A stretch of DNA of 64,000 bases from Azolla pinnata (GCA_037176905.1 JBBBWG010025223.1:1-64000), one strand, 5' to 3'. Counted from the first letter of the stretch, positions 50,261 through 63,155 are shown. The notes: generated by a model not told the origin, from the sequence alone. Made by a program: numbers and translations.

Positions 50261-53200
50261 ATGGGCTGCACGACTTCTCGGCCCACAGATGACATTGCAG
50301 ATGTATGCAATGAGCGCATTATGTTAATACAGAAGGCTATAAATCATAGAGAGGAATTTTCAGATGCACACCATGCATACATCGAGAGTCTTGCAGATAT
50401 CGCATCAGCCCTTAGGCTGTTATTTGGAAGAGGAGATACATTTGTAGGATTTCCTATGGTAGATTCCCCTGCACCTGTGTTAGGGAACTTTCAGTCTATC
50501 TTTATTGATTCTAATGATATAACCCCTCATGCAAATACCTCTCCGGGTTCAAGCTTATCTACCAGACTTTCCAGTGTATCGAAACTCATCATCGATGATT
50601 ATGTGTTACCCACAAACCCTTCTCCGATGAGTTCTTTGGTCTCCCCTGAATTGCCAATGATGAATTCTTCTCTGTCCCCACCCATCTCCCATCCCCATGC
50701 CTTGACCCCTGATGGAAACTCCCTAGAAGAAGAAGGTGAAGATGAAGATGAAGCGGTGGATGCTCTTCTTGCCATAAGATCTTCCCTTAGGCGCACTGAA
50801 TCTTTACCAGAATTTTTCACCCATAGAGTTGGCGAGTTTTATGATGATGATGATGATGATGATGATGAAGAAGAAGAAGAAGAGAGTGATTCGTATAGTT
50901 TCCGACCACCTTCATCTCTTCTTGTGGACTCTCCGCGCTTCTCATTTGACACATTTACTCCTCCAGTTATTCCAGAGCACCTCAGAGAGCAAAGACGAAT
51001 GAAGAAGCTAGGTGTGAACGGGAACATTATACATGACCATAGTAATGTCAAAGAAGATCAGCAGATGCATGTCGATGTCGGAAAAGATGAAGGTATGCCA
51101 GATCTAGAAGAGATAGGAGAGATGCAGGAAGAGGTTAGACAAGATACGAATGATGACAACCAAGAGATTATGCCAGAAGAAGTCGAAAAAAGGGTTGTTT
51201 CAGAGGATAAGTCGGGCATCTCACCTATATCCAATGAAGGATTTGACAGTGAAAATGCAAACAATGAAAGTCTGTCAAATATGAACAGAGAGATGGTAAT
51301 TGCAGAGGAGCTTGTGAAGGAGAACACAACGACTTTGTTGAATGATATGGCCTCACCCAGGGGAATAAACGTATCTGAGATGATCAACCACATAAGTGAT
51401 CAATTTGTAAAGGCATCCAAGAGTGGAGAGGATGTCTCGATCATGTTAGAAACACAAACATCCCAAGATCTAAAAATCACGAAAGGTATCGTAATCTTCT
51501 TGGGTTTACAATATACATATATTATTACTATCGTAATCTTCTTAGGATTACGAAAGGTATTGTAATCTTCTTGGGTTTACAATATACATATATTATTAGT
51601 ATGGCGTGCTTATGATGCTTATGATTTTCCTCTCCTTTCTTTCCCTTCCAGATTCTTTGACAACTTTCAATGCTTTCAGATCATATTGGTCTCAAAAGGC
51701 ATCCGTTATGATGCAAGATATGCAAGAAGGCTCTGAATCTTTAGAATGTGGCATGGCTGGTAGCCATACCTCTACCTTGGAGAGGCTCCTCGCATGGGAA
51801 AAGAAGCTCTATGATGAAGTGAAGGTGAGCCACAATCTTTTCTTTTGTTTACTTCTTCTATACAGGATGCAATAGCATAATCTTTTTCAGTTGTTTGTTA
51901 CTCTGGGGGGGACACAGTAATTGTTCAATGTTTTTTTAATCCTTTGCACGTCAATACTCATATAAATAATTTATGGAGGTTGATATACTATACACAGGGA
52001 GGAGAATTCATTAGGGGGCAGTTCGATCAGAAATGCAAGCAACTACGTCTCCTTGATGCTAGGGATGCCAAGGATACCAATATAGTACAGCGTGAAAAAA
52101 TGAGAGTTTCTTTGAGAAAGTTGGACACTCGGCTGATGGTGGCTCTTAAAGCTATACAAGGAACTTCGAAAAAGATTCGAGATCTTACAAATGCTGAGCT
52201 CTTTCCCCAGCTATGCGAGTTACTGGAAGGGTAAGGCGAATGTCCACATTTATTATGGTGGTTTAGCTCTTACATAATACATATATTTCATTTTCTTCTT
52301 GAGAGATCTTATGGTTGTTATTAACATGTCTCATGTTGATTTTGTGTGTGTATGAAACCGTCCTTGCAAGATATGGACATTTTGACTTTAGAGACCATAT
52401 GTCCTTATGTTCATGAGTATGCCTAGTTTCAGACAATGCTGGATATGGTTGGGAAGTTTCCTGCCTTTGCTGGGTGCCACTGATTTCGATGTGTCCTCCC
52501 AATACTCAAATTGGCATGCATTAGCCAATCTTACTTCATGTAAGTTTTCACTTGGGGATATAGAGTCAATACTATCATTTATAGTTGCGTTTGACATATA
52601 ATATTGAGTTATCACCTACAAAACTCCTCATCTGTTAGATTGATTTTCTCATTTGACATTGGGCCACCAAGATTACTTCTCCCATTTAAGATGTCCCCAT
52701 TTTCCTTGCAAAATGCTGCAATCTTGTGTCACCGGTTGTCATCTAGTTTGCAGTTTATTTCATTCCTTATTTTTGTATAAGACTGGATACTGCCTTTTAC
52801 TTTGCTTTGATTATCTCTTTGATGGTATCTGGGTTTGCCTCTTTTCTTTTTTTGAGCATCACTCCTAATTTATTAAATTTTTGTTTTTGAGCATTGTTCC
52901 TAGTTCAGCTATCCTCCAAAGTAGAGAGAGTACATGGAAATTCTGACCAATTTCCTTGCTGAAAGCAACAATGCTCACCAACCCTTAACAGAAATACTCT
53001 CTTATCGTGTATATGTCTTACTTAGGAAAGAAAGATAAATTGTCAGAGCTGCCTTTGAGTCTGAGCAACATTACATCCTGAATCCTTCCTGTGGCGTAGT
53101 TTAGAAAGTGTGTCTACATCCTCAATCTCCTAACAAAGGTATTTTGGGCTAATTCATGATCTTTCATAAACCAATTAAATCATATCAGTTTGGATCACTC

Positions 53201-55130
53201 TACAACGTATACTGAAGGCAGTCTTTTTTGCCTATGTTGAAATTGGGGTAGCACATTTTTACTTATACCATGCGAGTACTTGCATTTCAGAATCCCAATT
53301 CTTTGGCAAAGTATATCTGACACTGTTCAAGCTATATTGAAATGGGGGGTGGATTTATACTTACAGATCATGCACTTCAGTTTACCAACAATAGTGATTC
53401 TCTCCATGTTTACCCAGGTGTTTCCATGATGTAAGAGCAAAAGTACTGTGTGAGTTTGCTAAGGAAGCATCAAAACACGTTGGGATGCTGGCTACTCAGA
53501 ACAATTACTCAGTTACTGTTATGTCTGCACCCATATCTGTCTGGTTTATGTCACAGGCACCGATCCCTTACTATGGTATCAAGTGAGACAGTCTACTCTG
53601 TCCACTTATGTGTCGTAAGCCTTCAAATTTCTTCCCTTTAGAGAAGGGTCGGTGTTATAGGTGTGTCAAAGAACCGAAAGTTAACTCATGATTCTTGCAA
53701 TCGCATGTGCACATATAGTCAACCAAGGGCACCAAATGCTGCATGTCCATGAGAAAGTCAAGTCTTGGCAGTCCAGTCAAGGAAGTGTTCCTCGTAGGTA
53801 CATGCAAGATGGTAGCTGTGCAACAATTCCTCTTCTCAGGAGAGTCTCCTGTTCTGATTTCATTTCTCCTGCTTGACTGGTGTTAAACACCATCACGTTG
53901 GCTTTTATCAAGGTTTATGGTCAAATATTCGACAGCTTGAAATGTGTTTGAAGCATTTTGATGTCTTCGTAATAGTTTCTTTAGAGAGGCAAAGATCAAC
54001 ATTATGTCTGTAGTATGGCTATCCTTGTTAAGCATGGTCCTTAAAACGTTGATATCTATGTAATCAGATATCACATCTTTTTGAAGATCAATAAGAGTGA
54101 CAGTGAGCATCCTTACTCCTGTGCTTGAGCGGTGTTGAACACTATCACTTTGGTTTATCCACATTGGACAGAAATGTTTCTTTCCATTTGTCTATGAACA
54201 TATGTCTCTGTTTGATAGCATTTTGTCCTCTGATGTTCCCAAACTCCCTTTTGAAGGTGATTATCTGGTCCGACCAGATTAGGTTGAAGCCATTATATCT
54301 TATTTCGCATGACTAAGGACCTTTCAGCTGATCAAAGCACATCAACAAAATAGAAATTACAGATTTACCAATTTATGTTGCTGAGAAATGTGGCTGGAAT
54401 GAAATGCAGGTCAGCAAAAATGTGGAAGGCAATGCGAGATTGTCATCGAGCACAAGAAGCGATCTCGTTAGAGGTGAGTAATCTCGAATACATGGTGGGT
54501 GGCAGTGAAGTCGTCGATGATTCCTACAGGAACGATGTTGCCGACTTGAGACACGAGCTTGATATGTGGAGGAGGAGTTTCCGCGGTTGGTTTTTCACAC
54601 AATTGAGATACATAAATGCGCTGTGTGCGTGGCTGGAGAAATGCTATGAAAAGAAGGACGAGCTGAGGGACGAGACAAGCTCCAAGAGGATGAAGAATGC
54701 GGGAGAAAGCTACAGGGACCCAGTTTTCCATCTGTTGATAAGCTGGAGAGGTTCGTTGGAAGCCCTCAGATCCCAGCAGAAGTGGAGCGCTGACGATGGT
54801 GTAACGACATTCGTTGTGAAGCTCGATTCATGGGAGGAGAGCATATCGGCCGAGATCAAGCTGAAGAAACACGACGAACGAGCAAGGAAGAAGCGCGAAC
54901 GACGGAGGCTCGATGACCACGACGACATCTTGGAAGCTTCCAGTTCTTTTACGACCGGAATCAAAGCGAATGAGAGATGGCAAAGAGCAAGGCTGGATGC
55001 TTTGAACAGTCTCTGGAGATTCTTCACATCACTGTCGGGGTTTGCTGACGATGCCACAGACTTGTACGAGAAGGTGAAGAGCAAAGCATTGCACGTGAAC
55101 GATAAGGACAACGAGAATGATGACATGTAA
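50261..55130 (+). CDS. DUF630/DUF632 (NRG2-like) protein, 4 exons, about 783 aa
   Basis: Exons: 50261-51485, 51652-51824, 51998-52230, 54410-55130; the phases close. MGCTTSRP at the start gives a Gly2 N-myristoylation site and Cys3 for palmitoylation, so plasma-membrane attachment is likely. DUF630 covers about residues 1-60 (VCNERIMLIQKAINHREEF, HHAYIESLADIASAL). A Ser/Pro-rich and then acidic linker (Asp8-Glu6 near 196-209) follows. DUF632 spans about 440-720 (STLERLLAWEKKLYDEVK, KMRVSLRKLDTRLMVALKAI, FTQLRYINALCAWLEKC). Relatives include Arabidopsis NRG2 (nitrate signalling) and APSR1, but the exact role here is unknown. It lacks the bZIP name-giving motif. All family blocks are present and the gene looks intact. 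The first intron has a duplicated donor. Confidence 0.92.
51479..51598 (+). repeat. 71-bp tandem duplication copying a 5' splice site
   Basis: ACGAAAGGTAT starts at 51479 and again at 51550. The shared part includes GTAATCTTCTTGGGTTTACA and the following TATACATATATTATTA. The first copy holds the donor used to join exon 1 in phase (51485/51486), and the second copy holds an equivalent GAAAG|GTATTG (51556/51557). Use of the second would add 71 nt and change frame. Confidence 0.93.
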
Positions 55131-56157
55131 AACACCGGTGGAGCATGATGGGACCTTAAGGTTAGTAGCAGCTCGGACAGATTGATAACATTCATGTGCT
55201 TGTCTTTTACAGGTTAGTAATGTGATTCTCATCTTGATTGGGTTTATCAGCCTAGCACTTGATTCATTTTTCCTGTCTACGGATTTCATAGCTCGATGAC
55301 GATGCCTTTGATGGAGACGCTCGCAGCAATTTTAGCGCGTTCGGAACAGCATCAAAACTCAACCAAATTTATGGAGATTTTTCGCCTCAAAACATCGGTC
55401 GAGCTTTTTCACGAGCGTGTATATTATATCGAGATTTTTCTTCTTTTTCCGCCTTCTTTCTTTGTGTCCATAGAATTGTGGAAGGAAGAACAATTTTTGG
55501 AAGTGTAAAATTGTGTGCAAAACTAGCTGAACAAGTAGTACTAAAAAGAAGAAGAGAGAGACATGTGTCTCTTCCCATTGTGAGTGGGCTAAACATTTAT
55601 GTTATGTATATATAGGGAAATAATGAAGCAGGTCATCGAAATCGTCAGTTATTTCGATTCTTTTCAAGATGTAATGGCTTGACATGTTTGGCTTTCTTTG
55701 TCCTTCTTCATTGGCTCTTTTAGGTCAGTAATTTAGGGTTTAACTTTTGTGGGTGCCTTTTAACCTTCGGAGGAGTTGACGAGAACAATTCCTAACGATC
55801 TAACGCGACTATTGCATTATGGTGTTGATCACGCTGTCGATCGCTTAATTCGCAGTTGATCTTCTTAAGTGGTTTACCCCAAGCGATCTTCTACAGGACC
55901 TTGTTTGCATAGCTTGCCTACGATGGAACTGAGGTTATGTCTGTTACTGTTACCCCTAATCATCAGTTTCAGTTCCTGTATTTTCGCACTCGTCTAAATG
56001 GACATGACTCTGCTGTCTTCTCGGTGGCTCTCAAGTATTGCTGATGATGTTGGGCTACATTGTCGTCCGTTTCCTTATTTCAAGGAAATTCAATTCATTT
56101 CGCCCGATTCGGGCTGGAACAATCCAAGTAACACCTTGAGCAGATGAGCAACACAAG
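55131..56157. other. 3' flank of the DUF632 gene; no further gene
   Basis: The first few hundred bases are probably 3' UTR. A 70-codon frame at 55296-55508 has no features of interest. No repeats or RNA genes were recognised. Confidence 0.5.
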
Positions 56158-56760
56158 CAACCCTAAACCCTAAACCCTAAACCGATACATTTGGCAGAGC
56201 GTTATTGATAGCGGGCGAAGCAATCGGAGCCGAGTGTAGATCAACCAAGCAAGGACAAGTCATAAAAAAATCTACATATACACACACAGATGTATACATG
56301 TATGTATTAACCCTAACCCTAACCCTAACCCTAAACCCTAACTTAGCCCTAAACTCTAACCCCTAACCTAGCCCGAAGCCTAACGTAGCGGGTGAATCAA
56401 TTGGAGCCAAGTCTGGATCAGCCAAGCAAGGATGAGTCATCAGAAATCTACATATCCACACAAAATATATACATGTACGTATTAACCCTAACCCTAACCC
56501 TAAACCCTAAACCTAAACCCTAAACTGATCGATTCGACAAAGTGCTACTGATAGCAGGTGAGGCTATCGGGGGGGTCAAGACTCGAGCAGCCAAGCAAGG
56601 ACAAGTCATAAAAAAGTCTCCGTATATACACACACTGTATACATGTATGTATTAACCCTAACCCCTTTCCCTAACCCTAACCCTAATCCTACCCTAACCC
56701 CAAACTCTAACCCCAAACCCTAAACCCCAAACCCTAAACCCTAAACCCTAAACCCTAAAG
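56158..56760. repeat. Interstitial telomere-like arrays with a three-copy spacer cassette
   Basis: Four blocks of CCCTAAA/CCCTAA-type repeats lie at about 56158-56182, 56309-56345, 56482-56526 and 56652-56759. Both the 7-bp plant form (AAACCCT) and a 6-bp form (AACCCT) occur, often in the same block. Between them sits a related cassette of about 95-126 bp containing GCCAAGCAAGGA, AGTCAT and TATACATGTA, seen three times. This is an internal array, not a chromosome end, since genes lie on both sides. Confidence 0.92.
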
Positions 56761-56920
56761 TTGTATTTTTGAGAAGGAGTCAGAAATGTAAATTGAAGGA
56801 AACAGAGGGCTAACAAAGGAACAGAGTTGTTCTGCATGGCCAAAGAACAAAGATCACCATCTCCTCCTCTGTTCCTCCTTCCCCTGTTCCTTCCCCTGTT
56901 CCTCCTTCTGCCCGCTGGCT

Positions 56921-59900
56921 ATGGCGTTGCTGCAAGGATCTGGTTACTACTACAGCCTTCACACCAACTGCGCCTCCTCCTCCTCCTCCTCCTCCTCCTC
57001 CTCCTCCGATTCCACCGGCAAGAAGCGGAAGAAGCACCCCTTGAAGTCCCTCGCCTCCTGGCTCCGCCACCAGCCCGCCAAGATCAAGACCCTCCTCCTT
57101 GCCTCTGCGGCTCTCGTTGCCCTCATCTTCATCAGGCTCGTCGTCCGCGACCACGACAACCTCTTCGTCGCCTCCGAGTTCATCCATTCCCTCGGTATCC
57201 TCGTCCTCATCTTCAAGCTCACCAAGGAGAAGAACTGCTCAGGTTTGGAATCAATGACCTATAAAAAGAAAACAGGAACAACAAAAAAAGAAACTTTGGC
57301 TTGCTTCTTCTGTGTATATGGCTTTCTGACCAATACTGTGTTCTTTCTTTGGCTGTCGTATGTCGTAAAATGCAGAGATGGTCGATATGTTTGTCACGTA
57401 ACATGATGTGGTTAGTTCAAGAAGAAAACACACAGATTGTCATGGTGTTTGTTTGTATTACATGGTCCATAGGGTACATGGATTGTCATCATGTCTGGTT
57501 GTATTTGGCGGAGAAAGGAATGGATTTGATTCTATGGCCAAAAACACGCAGATTTTCAGGGTGTTACTCATATTCTACGATGAATCGCACATAGATTGTC
57601 GTGTTGTTTACTTGTATTTCATGACAAAAGACACATAGATTGTCTTGCTGTTTGTTCGTATTCTCTAATGACAGACACTGACATTGTTTATCGCATGGTG
57701 TTTGCCCGTATTCTAACGGCGAAAGGTGCATTAATAGTTGTGCTGTTTATTTCTGTTCCTCTATGACAAAGGGCCTATAGATTGTTATGGCAATAATGTT
57801 TTCGTGTTTGATATCCTTCTCTTCTTGCTGTGCTGTGAATTGTAGTCTTTCATGTCTTTTGATGTTTCCTTGCTTCTTTCTTGTTATCGTGGCATGTGTT
57901 TTGACCATGGGAAATGAAACATATCTGGTTAGTTGCATCTGGATTGACTCTAGTCATTGTGATCCTACGTGGGGGTTTAGTTTGTGAATGTGGCCTGGTG
58001 AGAACCAAAAAGATGATCATAGTCAGGAGGTGGATATAGTACAGATGAGGGATGTAGTAATGAATATATTGATGATAATGGTAGTGAAGATGGTGATGGT
58101 GATATTCAAGATGCCATAACTTTGGCATGTCAAGGTGGTAATGATGATGATGATGATAATAATAATAATGATGATGATGATGGGCACAGTTGGTTAGAGT
58201 CTTGTCTTCATGCCTATTTGCTCGTGTTTTTGCAACCAATCAGTTTGTAAGTTTAAAAAAACACAAATCCCCAATAATGTGTTTTCCATTATAGTGACCT
58301 CCTTTGTTTGATCTTTCCAGGTTTATCTTTGAAATCTCAAGAATTGACTGCCCTCTTTCTAGCGGTTCGGCTCTACTGCAGCTTTGTGATGGAATATGAT
58401 ATTCACACTATCTTGGACACTGCTGCATTCATCACAACGTGCTGGGTGATCTACATGATACGATACAAATTGAAGCCAACATACCTGTCAAGCCTCGACA
58501 ATTTTTCCAACTATTTTGTTGTAAGGCCTAGAACTATTCCTCTCTTTTCGGAAAAGAGAGTGGAAAAGAATCCTAATGAGAATGCATTTGCATGATGTCT
58601 AAGCTGACAATGATGATGGTGGTTATGATGTATGTTTTGGCTAGGTTATACCATGTGCTGGGCTTGCCTTCTTGATTCACCCGACAACAAGGCATTGGAT
58701 TGTGAATAGAGTTTTGTGGGCATTTTGTGTATATCTTGAGGCTGTTTCGGTACTCCCTCAGCTCCGGGTTATGCAAAATGCAAAGGTGGGAACATTTTGA
58801 TGATATAAGAGAAGGAACTTTGTGCTCATGTATATTTACCGCATGTACTTCTATTTTTGTTCATTGAGTTAGTCTCTTCATAACACATGTACGTTGGTTG
58901 TGACTTAAGGTCGTGGAACCGTTCACATCACACTACGTTTTTGCATTGGGAGTCGCGCGCTTTTTGAGTTGCCTCCATTGGATCTTCCAGGTAAAATGTC
59001 ATTTTATTTAACTGGGCTATAAAAAACGACTTCAATTTGTATGTTATTCAGACCCCTGCCTCTCTCGTTTACAATGCGTGCAAGAATCAGTCTGGGAACA
59101 CTAACTCTGCTAATTATTTATTTTATTAGTTAATTCAACTCAAGTAACTACTAAGCATATTCTGAGGTATGTAAATAAGTTTATTGTATAAAGAAATAGC
59201 CACAAATGCAACATTCTATCTACCAATTAGTTTGCCTTCAAAATTTCTCGAATTTAATCGTGTCTTGTAGATTACAATGTAGCTTTTTTGAAGCGCAAAT
59301 AGTATTATGATTTATCTTTAAATCACCTGATTACATAGCAGCTTTTTTGAAGCGCAAATAGTATTATGATTTATCTTTAAATCAGCTGATTACATAGCAG
59401 CTTTTTTGAAGCGAAAATAGTGTTATGATTTATCTTCAAATCAGCTGATTACATAGCAGCTTTTTTGAAGCGAAAATAGTGTTATGATTTATCTTCAAAT
59501 CAGCTGATTACATAGCAGCTTTTTTGAAGCGAAAATAGTGGTATGATTTATCTTCAAATCAGCTGCTTACATAGCAGCTTTTTTGAAGCTAATCAGCAGT
59601 GCTTTCAATGTTCCCATTCTGATACTTCTACCTGTATGTGAATTTCCTTTATTTCGATAGGTCGTTGACAGTCGAGGACATCTATTGGTAGCGTTGGGCC
59701 GTGGTGTATGGCCTATAATGGTCCTTGTGTCGGAAGGAGTGCAGACCTTTATCTTAGTTGATTTTTGCTACTACTACGTGAAAAGGTCGGTACTTCTATT
59801 AGAAGGTCTTAATGGGCAGCCCATGCCATGATTGAACTGATAATAATCTCCCTCATGTGGGTGGACCTTCGGTTTTACTAACGGGAAATTTTCTGTTTTC

Positions 59901-59964
59901 TCTCTCTGTTACCAGTGTCATAGGGGGCGAATCGATAATGCGCTTGCCGACTGAGATTGTATAA
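56921..59964 (+). CDS. ERD2-like (HDEL-receptor family) multipass membrane protein, 6 exons, about 305 aa
   Basis: Exons: 56921-57242, 58321-58520, 58645-58785, 58910-58990, 59661-59785, 59916-59964; the phases close. ERD2 proteins retrieve HDEL/KDEL proteins from Golgi to ER; this longer ERD2-like branch is membrane-resident with a less certain cargo. Seen: a poly-Ser tract (residues about 19-29, encoded by TCC repeats), a hydrophobic helix (IKTLLLASAALVALIFI), then the conserved core GLSLKSQELTALFLAVRLYC, EYDIHT, VIPCAGLAFLIHP, FCVYLEAVSVLPQLRVMQ, VEPFTSHYVFALGVARF and TFILVDFCYYYVK, about seven membrane segments. The end SVIGGESIMRLPTEIV matches the family once the last intron is removed; reading through that intron would give a different 15-residue tail. 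Length is above true ERD2 (about 215 aa) because of the N-terminal extension. It looks intact. Confidence 0.93.
59281..59592 (+). repeat. 59-bp tandem repeat, five copies, in ERD2-like intron 4
   Basis: AGCTTTTTTGAAGCG starts at 59281, 59340, 59399, 59458 and 59517, and a final partial copy starts at 59576, an exact 59-bp period. Sequence drift is small and ordered (GCGCAAATAG in the first two copies, GCGAAAATAG in the next three), which shows stepwise duplication. It ends 70 bp before the next exon. Confidence 0.97.
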
Positions 59965-62480
59965 TGCACCATAAAATTTTGGATTTGCTGTACATATAAA
60001 GTTTTTTGGTGAATTAGCCCCTATCCACTCGGAAGACACTGAGTTTTGGACCCATAATAAAACAAAAAGTGTAAATAAGCAAGGGTTACATTTCTCTAAT
60101 TAGAATAGTGAGGTTAAATGTGATCGTAAGTTTTTGTTGTCTGCTATGTCTGGCAACAGCATAGCAATAGTATGTTGCTAAAATTGGAGAATTTGGCTTG
60201 CAGTTGAGATGTGCCATGGGATCAGATTTGTTTACCTTACGCCCTAGGGCCTCACCACATGTAAACTGAAGAAGAAAAATTGCAGTTTTGCATGCAATTA
60301 AGAAGAGTTTTTTGTCTATGGCACAGGGTAATGCATTGATCGATTCATGATCATTGTCTGAAGCACAGCCCTACTTACGAATGGAGGAGGGTCTTCAAGT
60401 AAAAGCCACAAAAGGTATGCTCAGAGTATGTATCAGAGTGTGTGATTGAATGGCTAAAGGGGCATGTATCTTAATGGGCAGCTGATCAAAAGCTCTACAC
60501 GTGAGCTCAGTGATGATTTTGCAAAGCCAAGTTATGGCATCCTCTTTAGATGTTGATAGCTTCCACATACCAGGTAGACAGCATGTGATAGAGCCGCATC
60601 TTCCGCTAGGCCTTGTTTAGTGCAGGTTTGATGCACTCATGCTCCATACATTTTGATGCCATGTTGCTGGTTATCTATGTATCTATCTATCTAAATATAT
60701 GATTCAGAAGCATTCTCTCATTGCATTGGATCCAACCAGTTTTGCTTTTTTTCCAAGAAAAAGGGTTGCGTTCAATTGAACTGTTGTATATCGGGATTTA
60801 ACAGTTGAAACTGTTTTCATCCAACTCTCTGATCATTTTCTTATGTCAAACACCCAACCAGATGGCAGTATAATACTGCAAACTCATGATTCTTTTTATC
60901 TGATTACATTTCAAGTTAGCTATGGTAAGCTGTGGCTAAACACATTCTTATTAACTTCCTTATTGGCCAATGAGATGATTCCAAGAAAAGCGATTCAAAT
61001 CTTTAAAACTTCAGCAGAAGTTTAGAATGCTTTGGATTTGCTTGGTGGCAAGGACAACACTTTTGCCCACAAAACCATGAGCAAGTTGTAACGTGTGGTG
61101 ATGATTTAGATTAAATAAAAAAAATACTAAAAGAGCATAAAATAAAGCAATATAATCTATATAGCATGAAGTAATAAACAACTGGGCAAATTATTTGTGT
61201 CTAAATCATGTAAATCAAAATGCTCTATAAACTACTCAAAATGTATATAGATATGAATAGTCTATGCAAGCACTAAGTTTCTAGATAAATAATTACCATG
61301 CAAATGTGGTGTACAAACAATAGTATTGCCAAGACTCAAAGTTCCATATGAATCTGGCACGTTATCTAACTTAACGACAACATGGAATCATATAATACCA
61401 AGATGCTTCTTTCCCATGCTGATTAAGCTAAGCTCTGCGGACAGCAATTACAATTGTATTCCATTAGACAACCATTTACTATATAACTAATGGCGAGATC
61501 TTCTAAAGAAGTCTTATAGATAAATACTCTTAAAAAATCATTCTGTGTTTTTCAAGATAAGCTAAAGTATACACTACTTACAAAAATGAAGTAAATAAGA
61601 AAAACCAATTTTGCAAAATATTATAATTGTATCAAAATTAAAAAAGCAGATAGTCAAAATTAAACCTTTAGGAACATCTCTATGTATATGATATGAACGA
61701 TCTAATATAATATATACGCTTCATATACTCACTCATGCATCTCTTAAATAAAAATATATAAACATGTACATCATATCATCAAATAGGAACATAAATCTAT
61801 AAAGAAAGAGAGAGAAACATAGTGTAGCTAAACAAAAACAAGTGCATATATATATACAAATAAACAAACACTAATCAACAAAATGAATAGGAATCCCCTA
61901 AATTACAAAATATCTCAGATTATATAGCTACATACATATAGGAGGGGTATAAACATGATTGTTTTTTTTTACAAAAAAAAATAGAAAGAGAAACCTTTGT
62001 TGGCAACTAAATATAGAAAAACCAAAACAGGATCATTCATACATAAATAAACACAATAATAATAGCAATGCTAGATCCCTAGATAAAATATTTATATATA
62101 CATAAATAAATAAAGTATAAGATCCCCTAGATAAATGCATACGCATTATAGTGGAATAAATATACATTAAAAAACACATCATTTGTTATATAGGAGATTT
62201 ATAAACTACATTTTAACACCTTCTAAAATCGGAAACTACAAATTTAACGCTTGCTCTCATCTTTCACACCAAAATAAGCACCCAAATAATTCCGTTAGCA
62301 TTATAAGAATGTTAATTGATTTTATTCCTAATTGTTTCCCACCTAATAATTGATCTTAATAGATTCCCCTACTACACCCCGATTAACAAAAGTTAGTACT
62401 TCTAGAATCTCATCAATTGATTCGGTGTTAATCAATTGATTAATTTGATGATCACAATCAATTGATTAACCAATTAATTC
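59965..62480. other. Gene-poor AT-rich region
   Basis: After the ERD2-like 3' UTR the DNA becomes very AT-rich (from about 61080) with many short homopolymer and TATA runs. A 60-codon frame at 60843-61025 is not recognised. No RNA gene, complete transposon or exon is supported. Confidence 0.5.
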
Positions 62481-62494
62481 AGCGGTAATTTCCC

Positions 62495-62496
<2 letters not shown>

Positions 62497-62537
<41 letters not shown>

Positions 62538-62540
62538 GTA
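62497..62540. repeat. AT dinucleotide then TATG microsatellite
   Basis: (TA)n from about 62498 to 62524 followed by four TATG units. It marks the boundary between the AT-rich interval and the GC-richer upstream region of the AMMECR1-like gene. Confidence 0.9.
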
Positions 62541-62559
62541 AAAGCAAGTACATATTTGA

Positions 62560-63155
62560 ATAAGAAAATTGTTCCCTTTTTTGTCGTGTTTCGCTTTGCG
62601 TTTTGTTTGCCTTTTTTTTTTGGCTGCGTTTTCTGATTCTTTTCTTTCTCTTTTGTTTTGCGTTTTGTGCGTTTTTGTCTCTTCTCTTCTTCTTCTTCTT
62701 CTTCTTCATCTTCTTCATCTTCATCTTCTTCTTTCTTCCTTCCTTCGTTTCCTCGCCTTCGTCATCTCCTTCGTCGTCGTCTGCATCTTCCTCTGCGTCG
62801 GAGAGACAGAACCGAGCGCAAGGCGGCGGCGGCGGCAGCAGCAGCAGCAGCAGCAGCAGAAGCAGAAGGTCTGGTGACAAGCCAAAGGTACAAGTTTAGC
62901 CTCGAGAATTCACGAAAGGAAGCAAGACACAACGACGGGGATCACCCCCGATCGGGTCCTTCTCCTTGACGGGGAACGAAGAAGAATCCGGGCACAGGGG
63001 AGGGGGAGATCGGATCAGCACAGATCCGATCTTCTCTAAGGAGGAGGAGGAGGAGGAGGAGGAGGAACGAGCGAGGAGATCTGATCTCCACTGGCCCGGC
63101 CTCCACAAAGAAACAGGCATCTGAAAGACAAAAGAATTCTTATCCAAAAGTCTCC
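62560..63155 (+). promoter_or_regulatory. Promoter and leader region of the AMMECR1-like gene
   Basis: A T-rich then CTT-rich tract (62680-62745) passes to GC-rich DNA with GGC (62823-62836), AGC (62837-62859) and GGA (63041-63066) trinucleotide runs just before the ATG at 63156. Pyrimidine-rich and GC-rich repeats are usual in plant leaders. No clear TATA box is seen. Long open frames here on both strands are repeat artefacts. Confidence 0.4.

Noticed and set aside
56158-56760. Idea that this is a chromosome end
   Set aside because: Intact genes lie on both sides and the repeats are mixed and interrupted by a cassette, so it is internal.
62479-63147. Lys/Glu- and Ser-rich frames upstream of the AMMECR1-like exon
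   Set aside because: They come from CTT, GGC, AGC and GGA trinucleotide runs in a leader-like region and are open in several frames.
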